The notes under the pieces are model-generated. The model searched no databases, had not been told where the DNA came from, and was given only the letters and a program-made list of their open reading frames with translations. A stretch of 26,803 nt of DNA. Source: an uncultured Eubacteriales bacterium. GTDB taxonomy: Bacteria > Bacillota_A > Clostridia > Christensenellales > Aristaeellaceae. Shown here piece by piece: positions 16,954 through 24,607 of this stretch. Position 1 is the stretch's first letter. Each line of letters opens with the position of its first letter. Made by a program: the position numbers and the translations under genes. The DNA lies in NCBI GenBank assembly GCA_902766515.1, contig CACXEB010000082.1:1-26803 (forward strand), in the 5' to 3' direction.

Positions 16954-17728
16954 GGGCTTCCGCCTCCTGGGCGTCATTCAGGGCCGGGAGAAAAACCGGC
17001 ACCCGGTCATGCAGGCACGTATTGCCGCCCAGCACGGACACGGTGGCATGATGCCTGTTCAGCCAGTCATAGTCGCTTCCGGGTTCCGGCGCTTCCATCG
17101 GCAGTCCGTTGGAGAGCCAGAAATAGTGCTGTCCGCGCGGGCTGACGCGGTGTTCATAACGGTCCAGGTAGAACGCCTGGGACACGGGGCACAGGCGGAT
17201 GCCTTCCCAGTCGTTCCGCGGGATGGCCGGCGCGTTCAGGTTGACCACGGCGAGGCGGGGGAAAGCGTCGAGGCGGCTGGTTTCAACCATATGGATCGCC
17301 TCTTCCGCCAGGCCCTCCAGCATCGCCGTATCAGCGCCCGGCATGATGGAGACGGCAAAAGCGGGAATCCCGTGCATGGCCGCCTCGCGGGCAGCCGCGA
17401 CCGTACCGCTGTAAAAGACCGCGCAGCCCGCGTTCTCGCCGTCGTTGATGCCGGAGATACAGACGTCCGGCACATCTTTGCTCAGCTCAAGCGCGATGCG
17501 CACGCAGTCCGCCGGGGTGCCGGACACAGCCCACGATTCCGCTTCCGGCAGCAGGCTGACCTGCTCCGCCATCAGCGGCCGGTTGAGGTGGATATGATGC
17601 GAGGCTGCGCTTTGCTGGACCGCCGGCGCGCAGACCATGACCCGGTGCCCGTGCCGTATGGCGCACTGCGTCAGCAGCCTGAGCCCCTCCGTATAAACGC
17701 CGTCATCATTCGTGATCAGAATATACAT
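16943..17728 (-). CDS. surE: 5'/3'-nucleotidase SurE
   Basis: A 261-residue metal-dependent phosphatase acting on nucleoside monophosphates. Family residues are present: TNDDG with D8 and D9, S40 in the QQSAASH stretch, SGTPADCV at 69-76, and N95 in SGINDGENAG. ATG at 17728 begins exactly at the conserved MYILITNDDG; a longer frame exists upstream but runs into ftsY and has no homology. A purine-rich AGGAAAGG precedes the start. The gene follows ftsY by 19 bases. In other bacteria surE is not usually tied to ftsY; here the link appears to be only co-transcription. Confidence 0.95.
   Translation of the reverse strand: MYILITNDDGVYTEGLRLLTQCAIRHGHRVMVCAPAVQQSAASHHIHLNRPLMAEQVSLLPEAESWAVSGTPADCVRIALELSKDVPDVCISGINDGENAGCAVFYSGTVAAAREAAMHGIPAFAVSIMPGADTAMLEGLAEEAIHMVETSRLDAFPRLAVVNLNAPAIPRNDWEGIRLCPVSQAFYLDRYEHRVSPRGQHYFWLSNGLPMEAPEPGSDYDWLNRHHATVSVLGGNTCLHDRVPVFLPALNDAQEAEAHAL
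16963..16968 (-). promoter_or_regulatory. Ribosome binding site that sets the RpiR start
   Basis: AGGAGG on the minus strand, 9 bases before the ATG at 16953. It lies inside the last codons of surE. Confidence 0.75.
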
Positions 17729-17747
17729 GCCTGTGCCTTTCCTGTGC

Positions 17748-18647
17748 TCAGAACAGCGCGTCAATAAACTCCCTGGCGTCAAAGGCCTGGAGATCGTCGA
17801 TCCCCTCTCCGACACCGATGTACCAGACGGGAATCCCCAGCTCACGCCGGATCGCGATCGCAATGCCGCCCTTGGCCGTCCCATCCAGCTTCGTCAGGAT
17901 GATGCCGCCGATATCCGTCGCTTCCTTGAACTGCTTGGCCTGGCTGATGCCGTTCTGGCCCGTGGTCGCGTCGAGCACCAGCATGCAGCGCATGGTGGCT
18001 TCGGGGTACTCGCGGTCGATCACACGGCGCATCTTCCCAAGCTCGTCCATCAGGTTTTTCTTGTTGTGGAGGCGGCCGGCGGTGTCGACGATCAGCAGGT
18101 CGATATTCTTCGCCTTGGCAGACTGGACGGCGTCATAGACCACGCTGGCAGGGTCCACGCCCGGATGGGAGCGGATGATCGGCACATTGGCGCGCTCCGC
18201 CCAGATGGCCAGCTGCTCGTCAGCGGCTGCCCTGTACGTATCGGCTGCGGCCAGCATGACGGTGCGGCCGACCTCCTGGAAGCGCAGGGCCAGCTTGCCG
18301 ATGGTGGTCGTCTTCCCGACGCCGTTGACCCCGACCACAAACATGACCATGGGCCAGTGCAGCGCGGGCCGCGGGATATTCATCTCCTCGACCAGCAATT
18401 GCTTCAGGATCTCCCGCGCCTTGTTGGCATCCTTGATCTTCTGCTTATCAACGGTGTCGCGCAGGCGCGAGATGACATCCTCCGTGACCGGCAGGCCGAC
18501 GTCCGCCAGCAGCAGGATATCGGTCAGCTCTTCATAGAAGTCCTCGTCAATGACAGGGGTATTCTCCACCAGCGTATCGACGTCCCTGGTAAACTTCTCA
18601 CGCGTTTTCTTCAGTCCGTCCTTCAGTCTTGCAAAAAATCCTGCCAT
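17748..18647 (-). CDS. ftsY: Signal recognition particle receptor FtsY
   Basis: A 299-residue SRP GTPase that docks ribosome-SRP complexes at the membrane. An N domain (about 1-95) with a short basic amphipathic start (MAGFFARLKDGLKK) is followed by the G domain: GVNGVGKT 106-113, DTYRAAADEQL 136-146, DTAGRL 188-193, TKLDGTAKGG 252-261. The long acidic A domain of E. coli FtsY is missing, as is normal in Firmicutes. AAGGAGG 7 bases upstream overlaps the smc stop codon, so ftsY is translated right after smc. Confidence 0.97.
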   Translation of the reverse strand: MAGFFARLKDGLKKTREKFTRDVDTLVENTPVIDEDFYEELTDILLLADVGLPVTEDVISRLRDTVDKQKIKDANKAREILKQLLVEEMNIPRPALHWPMVMFVVGVNGVGKTTTIGKLALRFQEVGRTVMLAAADTYRAAADEQLAIWAERANVPIIRSHPGVDPASVVYDAVQSAKAKNIDLLIVDTAGRLHNKKNLMDELGKMRRVIDREYPEATMRCMLVLDATTGQNGISQAKQFKEATDIGGIILTKLDGTAKGGIAIAIRRELGIPVWYIGVGEGIDDLQAFDAREFIDALF

Positions 18648-18659
18648 ATATGTACCTCC

Positions 18660-21600
18660 TTATTCCTGTGGATAATCAGCCAGGTTGACGGATACCATGC
18701 GGGAGATGCCCTTTTCCTCCATGGCGACGCCGTACAGGGTATCGCAGCTTTCCATCGTGCCCTTGCGGTGGGTCACCACCACGAACTGCGTAGTCCGGGC
18801 ATACTCGCTCAGATAGTCCGCGAAGTTGGAGATGTTGGAATCATCCAAAGCGGCCTCGATTTCATCGAGAATGCAGAAAGGCGTGGGCTTCAGCTTCAGC
18901 ATTGCGAACAGGATCGCAATCGCGGTCAGCGCGCGCTCGCCGCCGGAGAGCAGGGAAAGCAGCTGCAGCTTCTTTCCGGGAGGCTGCGCGATGATCTCGA
19001 TCCCGCAGTTCAGCGGATCCTCGTCTTCCGTCAGCCGGAGTTCCGCCTGACCGCCGCCGAAAAGCCGCACAAACGTCTCCTGGAAGTAACTGCCCAGCTT
19101 CGCGAACTCAGCTGTAAAGATCGTCTCCATCTGGCTGGTCAGCCGTTTGATCAGGCTTTCCAGGTCGCTCCGGGCCTTCAGCAGGTCATCGCGCTGCGCG
19201 GTCAGTTCACGGTAGCGCGCCAGCTCGGCCTCATAGGCTTCCACCGCGGCGGTATTGACGCTGCCCATCTCGCGGATGCGGGCGCGCAGCTGGGCTACCT
19301 CCTGGTCGGCCTTTCCCATTTCCAGCGGCGTGTCCGAACGGTACTGCAAAGCGTCTGAATAGCTCAGGTCGTACGCGTTCAGCAGGTGATCCGTCATCTG
19401 CGTCAGATCGTTCTGCGCCTTGTTCAGGGAAAGCTCCGACCGGTGGATCCGGCTCTGGGTCTCGTCCGCATGCTTGTGCGCTTCTTCGAGGTCGGTATGG
19501 AGCTGGCGCTGCTCCTGCAGTTTCGCGGAGCGTTCTTTCTCCAGCGCGTCGACAATTTCGAGCGATCCCTGGTGCTTGACGCGAAGCGCCTCCACCTGCT
19601 GTTCGGCCTGGGCGCACTTGTCCGAAGTTTCATCGATCTGCCGGCGAAGCAGCTCGCAATGGCTGCGCGCGGCAGCAAGCCGGCTCTCGTTCTCCTGTTT
19701 CCTGGTTTCCGCAGTACGGATCTGCCGGGCAGCCGTCTCCTGCTCATGGGTCAGGCTGTTCAGACGCAGCTGCGCCTGGGTGGCCTGGTCCCTGAGCCGT
19801 TCCGCCTCTTCGCGCAGGGCCACGAGCCTTGCCTGCAATTCGCCCGTCCGCTGCTCAAGCTCCGCATTCCGCTCCGTATCAGGCTGGCTGATCTCGGCGG
19901 CCTGTTTCAGATCCGCGTCGATTTCCTCCACCGTGGCCTGCAGCTGGTTTCGGGCGTTCTCCGCCTGCTGAAGGCGGTCCCGGAACTGTTCTTGGTCCTC
20001 GCTGTCCGACTGGTCCCGCTGGCGAAGCCGGGCCGCTTCGATTTCCGTTTCCTGCAGCGCCTGGCGGAGACTGGCTTCGTCCCGTTTCAGCGCTTCGTAC
20101 GTCTGATTCTGCTGAATGAGCTCCGTATTGAACCGATCCAGCGCCTCTTTTTCGGCATTGACATGATCACGGAGGTCCTTGATCTCCCTTTCGCGGCCCA
20201 ACAGGGAGATGGTGCGGTTCTGCGTTGTGCCGCCGGTCATCGAACCGCCTGAATGCATCACGTCGCCGTTCAGGGTCACCAGGCGGAAAGCGTGATGACC
20301 GGCGCGCATGATGGGAATGCCATGGTCCAGCGTGTCGGCGATGACCGTCCGGCCCAGCAGGTTTTCCATGATCCCCTTGAAACGGCTGTCATAACGGATC
20401 AGTTCGCTGGCCACGCCGAGGCAGCCGGGCATGGACAGCAGGCGGCGCTCCTCCTGGGTCAGCACGCGGCTGCGGATGCTGGAAATGGGTAGAAAAGTCG
20501 CCCGGCCCAGACGGTTGGCGCGCAGGTAATCGATCAGGAATTTGGCCGTATCCTCAGTATCGGTGACGATGTTCTGCAGCGCACCGCCCAGCGCCATATC
20601 TATGGCCGTCTCATACTGTTCGGGTACGTTGATCAGGCGGGCCAGGACGCCGTAGACGCCGCTTCTGTTCCGGGCGTATTCGAGCGCCTTCTTGACTGCC
20701 TGCTGGTATCCGGCCATATCGCGGGACATCTCCTCAAGCAGCTTCAGGCGGCTGGCATCGGCCTGCAGCGACAGATGCCGCTTTTGGGCGAGGGCGGTCG
20801 CCGTCTGGATCCGGACGGACAGCGACTGCATGCTGGCCAGGTGATCGTTCAGCGCCTTTTTCTGCTCCTGCAGCTGGCGGTCTGACTGTTCCGACTCCTC
20901 CCGGTTGCGTTCCGTTTGCTCCAACAGCAGGCGGTACTGCTCCCGCATGCCCGCGATCGATTGATCGAGTTCACCGATCCGCGAGAGCATCTGTTCGCGG
21001 ATCGCGGTCTGCCGCGACTGCGCTTCACGGACGTCCATCTGCTGGCGTACGGCGGAGAGGATTTCCGCCTTATGCCGGTTGAGTTCTTCCTCCGCGAGCT
21101 GCGCGGCGTCCTGAGCTGCGCCTGCCTCATTCAGCGTGGCGGCGCAGGCTTCCGTCGCACCGGCCACCTCATCGGCAAGCCGTACGCGTTCCGAATCGCC
21201 GCGCGCGAGCTGGCCGGTGATCTCCGTCTGCTCGCTTTCAAGCTGGCGGATCGAACCCTCCGTCTGCTCGCGGTCATGCATATACTGCTCAAGCTGGCCC
21301 CGCATGCGCTGGGCGTTCATCTCCGCGTCATGCGTTTCCTGCAGCTGTGCGCTGTAGGTGAGCCGGGCCGCCGAAACCTCTTCCTCCATGGCGCTGACCG
21401 CCGCGTCCAGCTCCAGCCGCTGATCATTCAGGCCGGCGAGCCTGGCTTCATCCGTCAGCGCGCTGTCGCGCAGTTCTTCCAGCGATTTGGTCAGTTGGGC
21501 GATCCGCTCGTTCAGGCGGTCGCTGCGCACCAGAAAGAGATTGGCCTCCAGAAAGCGCATCCGGTCAAACAGCACACGGTACTCTTTCGCGGTTTCGGCT

Positions 21601-22223
21601 TCCGCTTCCAGGCGGGAAAGATGCTTTTCGATCTCATCGATGATGTCGTAGACGCGGCTCAGGTTTTCAGCAGTCCTGCTAAGCTTCCGCTCCGCCTCTT
21701 CCTTGCGGACCCGGAACGTCATGATGCCGGCCGCTTCTTCAAAGACCTGGCGCCGGTCTTCGCTCTTCTGGGAGAGAATTTCATCGATGCGTCCCTGGCC
21801 GATCAGGGAATAGCCCTCCCGGCCGATACCGGTATCCCTGAAAAGATCCTGGATATCCCGCAGGCGGCAGTTGACATGGTTCAGCTGGTATTCGCTGTCC
21901 CCGTCGCGGTAGACGCGCCGCGTCACGCACACTTCGGCGAAAGAGCTTTTCAGGCTGCCGTCCTCATTGTCGAAGGTCAGGGAGACTTCGCAGTAGGACG
22001 CGCGCTTCCGCTTCTGGGTGCCGCCAAAGATGACGTCTTCCATCCTGGCGCCGCGGAGCGTCTTGGGGCTCTGCTCGCCCAGCACCCAGCGGACCGCGTC
22101 GCCGATGTTGCTCTTGCCGGAACCGTTGGGTCCGACGATGCCCGTAATGCCCTGCCCGAATACGATTTCAGTCTTGTCAGCGAACGACTTGAAACCATTG
22201 ATCTCCAGCTTTTTGAGTTTCAT
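18660..22223 (-). CDS. smc: Chromosome segregation protein SMC
   Basis: A full-length 1187-residue SMC ATPase that compacts and organises the chromosome with ScpA and ScpB. Walker A GPNGSGKSN lies at 31-39. Two long coiled-coil arms flank the hinge at about 515-665 (GVYGVLARLINVPEQYETAI to GSMTGG). The C-terminal head has the signature LLSGGERALTA from 1091 and Walker B FCILDEIEAALDD near 1116. Its ATG overlaps the rnc stop (ATGA), so rnc and smc are translationally coupled. ScpA/ScpB are not in the window. Confidence 0.98.
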   Translation of the reverse strand: MKLKKLEINGFKSFADKTEIVFGQGITGIVGPNGSGKSNIGDAVRWVLGEQSPKTLRGARMEDVIFGGTQKRKRASYCEVSLTFDNEDGSLKSSFAEVCVTRRVYRDGDSEYQLNHVNCRLRDIQDLFRDTGIGREGYSLIGQGRIDEILSQKSEDRRQVFEEAAGIMTFRVRKEEAERKLSRTAENLSRVYDIIDEIEKHLSRLEAEAETAKEYRVLFDRMRFLEANLFLVRSDRLNERIAQLTKSLEELRDSALTDEARLAGLNDQRLELDAAVSAMEEEVSAARLTYSAQLQETHDAEMNAQRMRGQLEQYMHDREQTEGSIRQLESEQTEITGQLARGDSERVRLADEVAGATEACAATLNEAGAAQDAAQLAEEELNRHKAEILSAVRQQMDVREAQSRQTAIREQMLSRIGELDQSIAGMREQYRLLLEQTERNREESEQSDRQLQEQKKALNDHLASMQSLSVRIQTATALAQKRHLSLQADASRLKLLEEMSRDMAGYQQAVKKALEYARNRSGVYGVLARLINVPEQYETAIDMALGGALQNIVTDTEDTAKFLIDYLRANRLGRATFLPISSIRSRVLTQEERRLLSMPGCLGVASELIRYDSRFKGIMENLLGRTVIADTLDHGIPIMRAGHHAFRLVTLNGDVMHSGGSMTGGTTQNRTISLLGREREIKDLRDHVNAEKEALDRFNTELIQQNQTYEALKRDEASLRQALQETEIEAARLRQRDQSDSEDQEQFRDRLQQAENARNQLQATVEEIDADLKQAAEISQPDTERNAELEQRTGELQARLVALREEAERLRDQATQAQLRLNSLTHEQETAARQIRTAETRKQENESRLAAARSHCELLRRQIDETSDKCAQAEQQVEALRVKHQGSLEIVDALEKERSAKLQEQRQLHTDLEEAHKHADETQSRIHRSELSLNKAQNDLTQMTDHLLNAYDLSYSDALQYRSDTPLEMGKADQEVAQLRARIREMGSVNTAAVEAYEAELARYRELTAQRDDLLKARSDLESLIKRLTSQMETIFTAEFAKLGSYFQETFVRLFGGGQAELRLTEDEDPLNCGIEIIAQPPGKKLQLLSLLSGGERALTAIAILFAMLKLKPTPFCILDEIEAALDDSNISNFADYLSEYARTTQFVVVTHRKGTMESCDTLYGVAMEEKGISRMVSVNLADYPQE

Positions 22224-22915
22224 GCGTCAGAAAGCTCCTTCAGTTCGGACAGCATGGCGGCGGCCGCAGCCTGTTCCGCCTGCTTCTTGCTGGAGCCTTC
22301 TCCGCGTGCGCAGCGGCCGTCCTGCAGAGACACGCTGACGGTAAAACGGCGCGCGTGATCCGGGCCTTCTTCCAGGATCAGCTGGTAGCGGGGCGCTTCC
22401 TGACCTTTTGCCTGCAAAAGTTCCTGCAGGCGGCTCTTCGCGTCCTCGTCCGCCTGCGGAAAATCGAGGATCCCGATCCGGCGGATCACCTGACAGGCAC
22501 ACTCAAAACCGCCGTCTAAATAGACGGCGGCCAATACAGCCTCCATCGCGTCCGACAGCGCTCCCGACTGACGGCGAACACCCTGTACGTCACTTCCGTG
22601 ATCCATACACAAATAATCGCCCAGCTTCAGCTTGCGGGCAACCGCTGCGAGCGCCTGCTCACAAACTGACTGCTGACGGAGCCGTGTCATAACGCCTTCG
22701 GGCATCTCAGGATGCTTCTGATACAGTTCGCCGCTGACGCACAGTTCCAGCACGGCGTCTCCCAGGAATTCCAGGCGCTGGTTGTTGTCCGCGCCCAGGG
22801 AGGGATGGCGAAGCGCGAGCGACAGCAGCGCCTCGCTGCGGAACCTGTATCCCAGCGCATCCATGAGCCGGGGCAGTTCTTTCGTTGAGTTGTCGTTCTT
22901 ATTGATGTGCTTCAA
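22220..22915 (-). CDS. rnc: Ribonuclease III
   Basis: Double-strand-specific endoribonuclease for rRNA and mRNA processing, 231 residues with the start chosen here. The signature RLEFLGDAVLEL contains catalytic E49 and D53, and D122/E125 lie in SDAMEAVLAAVYLDGGF. A double-stranded RNA-binding domain fills the last 70 residues (KSRLQELLQAKGQ to KKQAEQAAAAAML). The start is unsure. The only near ATG (22864) would remove part of the first helix (KELPRLMDALGYRF aligns with E. coli INRLQRKLGYTF). A TTG at 22915 keeps it but overlaps acpP by 17 bases, and none has a good ribosome site. An ATG at 22963 lies far inside acpP. Confidence 0.93.
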   Translation of the reverse strand: MKHINKNDNSTKELPRLMDALGYRFRSEALLSLALRHPSLGADNNQRLEFLGDAVLELCVSGELYQKHPEMPEGVMTRLRQQSVCEQALAAVARKLKLGDYLCMDHGSDVQGVRRQSGALSDAMEAVLAAVYLDGGFECACQVIRRIGILDFPQADEDAKSRLQELLQAKGQEAPRYQLILEEGPDHARRFTVSVSLQDGRCARGEGSSKKQAEQAAAAAMLSELKELSDA

Positions 22916-23126
22916 TGTACTTGACGATATCCCCGACGGTATGGAGCGTGTTGATCGCGTCATCTTCCACGGTCATATTGAACGCGTCTTCCATATCCAT
23001 GATCATGACCATGACATTGGCGCTGTCCGCGTGCAGGTCTTCCACCAGCCGCTTGTCGGGCGTGATGTCGGCGACGTTCAGTTTGAGCTGTTTTGCGATC
23101 ATCTGGGCAACGGTTTCGTAAATCAT
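22899..23126 (-). CDS. acpP: Acyl carrier protein, atypical phosphopantetheine site
   Basis: A 75-residue ACP. Its start has AGGAGG at 6 bases. The fold pattern fits (TVAQMIAKQLKLN, DITPDKRLVEDLHADS, and TVGDIVKYIEAHQ at the end). S35 is the expected 4'-phosphopantetheine site. The usual DSL is DSA here, and helix II (NVMVMIMDMEDAF) lacks the acidic residue normally near position 41. It sits between plsX and rnc as in many Firmicutes, so it most likely serves fatty acid and phospholipid synthesis. A specialised ACP remains possible. Confidence 0.9.
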   Translation of the reverse strand: MIYETVAQMIAKQLKLNVADITPDKRLVEDLHADSANVMVMIMDMEDAFNMTVEDDAINTLHTVGDIVKYIEAHQ

Positions 23127-23132
23127 TTGTGT

Positions 23133-23138
23133 CCTCCT
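23133..23138 (-). promoter_or_regulatory. Ribosome binding site of acpP
   Basis: AGGAGG 6 bases before the acpP ATG (23126), lying directly between the plsX stop and acpP. It excludes longer acpP extensions into plsX. Confidence 0.85.
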
Positions 23139-23140
23139 GC

Positions 23141-24133
23141 TTAATGGTTCAATTGGTTTGTGATTTCCTGGACAAGCTTGCGGTCGACCATGTTGACCGC
23201 CTGCCGGATGGCGCATGCGATGGCATGCGCGTTGCTGGATCCGTGCGCTTTCACCACAGCGCCCTGGACGCCCAGCAGCGGCGCGCCGCCCACCTCGGAG
23301 TAGTCCATTTTCTTCTTGACCCGGCGGAATGCCGGCTTCGCGATCAGACCGCCGATCTTTCCGCGCGTATCCGCCATCATCTCATCCTTGATGATGCCCA
23401 TCAGGGTGGAGGCGACGCCTTCCATAAACTTGAGAATCAGGTTGCCGTAGAACCCGTCCGTCACGGCCACGTCCGCCACATCGCCCGGGATGTCCCGGCC
23501 TTCCAGGTTGCCGATGAAGTTGAAGGGCGCTTTTTCCATCAGCGGATAAGCGGCCTTGACCAGGGCATTGCCTTTTTCCGCCTCCGCGCCGATATTGACC
23601 AGGCCGACGCGCGGAGAAGACAGGCCGCGGACGGTGCGCATGTACGCGTCGCCCATGATGCCGAACTGGGGCAGGTATTCCGGCAGGCTGTCCACATTGG
23701 CGCCGCAGTCGATCAGGCAGAAATAGCCCTTGCCGTTCGGCAGAAGCGGAGCAAGGGCGGGACGGTCGATCCCCTGAATGCGCCCCAGGCGGAACATGCC
23801 GCCGGCCAGCGTCGCGCCGGTGGAGCCGGCGGATACAAACGCGTCCGCGGCGCCTTCCCGGACCGCCAGCATGCCCATGACCTGGGCCGACTGCTTCTTC
23901 TGGCGGATGGCCATGACGGGCGCGTCATGATTGGTAATAATATCCGGCGTGTCTGTCACTGTGATCCGGTCGCGGACATCATCCGCGCCGGAGAGCAGCG
24001 GCTCAATCAGGGATGCCGTTCCCGCGAGTGTGACACGCAGCTGCGGATTCAGCCGAAGCGCCTCCAGCGCGCCATTAACGGTACAGTCGGGCGCATTGTC
24101 TCCGCCCATGGCATCCAGATATACATGACACAT
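23141..24133 (-). CDS. plsX: Phosphate acyltransferase PlsX
   Basis: A 330-residue enzyme that makes acyl-phosphate from acyl-ACP for the first acylation of glycerol 3-phosphate by PlsY. Typical motifs are the start LDAMGGDNAP, VSAGSTGATLAGG, LIDCGANVDS, FNFIGNLEGRDI, and the C-terminal YSEVGGAPLLGV with KAHGSSNAHA. Full length for the family. AAGGAGG lies 13 bases upstream (24147-24153), a long spacing, but no other in-frame start exists near it. acpP follows after 14 bases. plsX and acpP are adjacent here; the fapR, fabD and fabG genes often found nearby are absent. Confidence 0.97.
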   Translation of the reverse strand: MCHVYLDAMGGDNAPDCTVNGALEALRLNPQLRVTLAGTASLIEPLLSGADDVRDRITVTDTPDIITNHDAPVMAIRQKKQSAQVMGMLAVREGAADAFVSAGSTGATLAGGMFRLGRIQGIDRPALAPLLPNGKGYFCLIDCGANVDSLPEYLPQFGIMGDAYMRTVRGLSSPRVGLVNIGAEAEKGNALVKAAYPLMEKAPFNFIGNLEGRDIPGDVADVAVTDGFYGNLILKFMEGVASTLMGIIKDEMMADTRGKIGGLIAKPAFRRVKKKMDYSEVGGAPLLGVQGAVVKAHGSSNAHAIACAIRQAVNMVDRKLVQEITNQLNH

Positions 24134-24183
24134 AACGTTGCAGCAACCTCCTTCGCCGCGGTTTCTACAGGCCGGGCGGCGTT

Positions 24184-24212
24184 ATCTTATCATATTCCCC
24201 GGCCGTTTGCAA
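24184..24212 (-). promoter_or_regulatory. Candidate promoter of the plsX-acpP-rnc-smc-ftsY operon
   Basis: On the minus strand, TTGCAA (24212-24207) and TAAGAT (24189-24184) are separated by 17 bases, each matching the sigma-A consensus at four of six positions. An overlapping TATGAT (24194-24189) is a better -10 but has no matching -35. This 83-base gap is the longest in the minus-strand run. No clear terminator precedes it. Confidence 0.4.
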
Positions 24213-24216
24213 TTCA

Positions 24217-24336
24217 TTAGCCGAAAAAGCCGAAGATGGCGGAGATGCTGCCCAGGATCAGAAGGGCTGCCATGACGATGCACAGAATGCGGACCGCCAG
24301 TTTCCTGGATTCCTCTTTGCTGGATTTCGATGTCAT
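24217..24336 (-). CDS. Small one-pass membrane protein, 39 aa
   Basis: A short gene with strong support: ATG at 24336 preceded by AGGAGG at 9 bases (24346-24351) and a 4-base overlap (ATGA) with the stop of the TSCPD gene. The product has a charged head (MTSKSSKEESRKLAVR) and a hydrophobic segment of about 20 residues (ILCIVMAALLILGSISAIF), ending in GFFG. The basic residues before the helix predict the N-terminus inside the cell. Short proteins of this style occur in Clostridia, but I know no function. It could be a membrane anchor or regulator of a neighbour. Confidence 0.72.
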   Translation of the reverse strand: MTSKSSKEESRKLAVRILCIVMAALLILGSISAIFGFFG

Positions 24337-24596
24337 ACCGCTGCGCCTCCTCTCTGGGACTGATACGCCTCGATGGCGCGTGACAGCTGATCCGGGCAGG
24401 ACGTATCGCCGCGGCAGGGGATCCCGCGCAGCAGGTCCCTGACTTCAGACGCGTCCCGGCCGATGACCATGCGGCTCAGCCCCTCAGTATTGCCGCGGCA
24501 GCCATGGTGGATGACGCAGGCTGTGATCCTGTCGTCGGCGTCGATTTCCAGGTCGATCGCCGTCGAGCAGGTACCCTTGGTCTTGTAGGTAAACAT
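24333..24596 (-). CDS. TSCPD domain-containing protein
   Basis: An 87-residue protein. The motif DTSCPDQLSRAI gives the domain its name; GCRGNTEGLSRMVIGR and cysteines C10, C27, C33, C61 and C67 are also visible. TSCPD domains occur at the C-terminus of some class II ribonucleotide reductases and as small stand-alone proteins such as this one (TIGR03905-like), whose function is unknown. The cysteines suggest metal or cluster binding, which is inference. ATG at 24596 has GAGGAA about 7-8 bases upstream. It starts 11 bases after the GNAT gene's stop. Confidence 0.87.
   Translation of the reverse strand: MFTYKTKGTCSTAIDLEIDADDRITACVIHHGCRGNTEGLSRMVIGRDASEVRDLLRGIPCRGDTSCPDQLSRAIEAYQSQRGGAAV
24346..24351 (-). 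promoter_or_regulatory. Ribosome binding site of the 39-aa protein
   Basis: AGGAGG on the minus strand, 9 bases before the ATG at 24336, placed inside the end of the TSCPD gene. It is the main evidence that the small frame is translated. Confidence 0.75.
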
Positions 24597-24607
24597 GGAA
24601 TGGTTCC

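Noticed and set aside
17712..19358. Plus-strand open frame of 548 residues across ftsY and smc
   Set aside because: Its sequence is low-complexity Arg/Gln/Leu-rich shadow; the minus strand encodes FtsY and the SMC head with all motifs.
20916..22358. Plus-strand open frame of 480 residues opposite smc and rnc
   Set aside because: Antisense shadow with no domain or start signal; overlaps two well-identified genes.
24137..24147. Inverted repeat GTTGC-A-GCAAC before plsX as a regulatory hairpin
   Set aside because: A one-base loop cannot form a stable hairpin, and the match is short enough to be chance.
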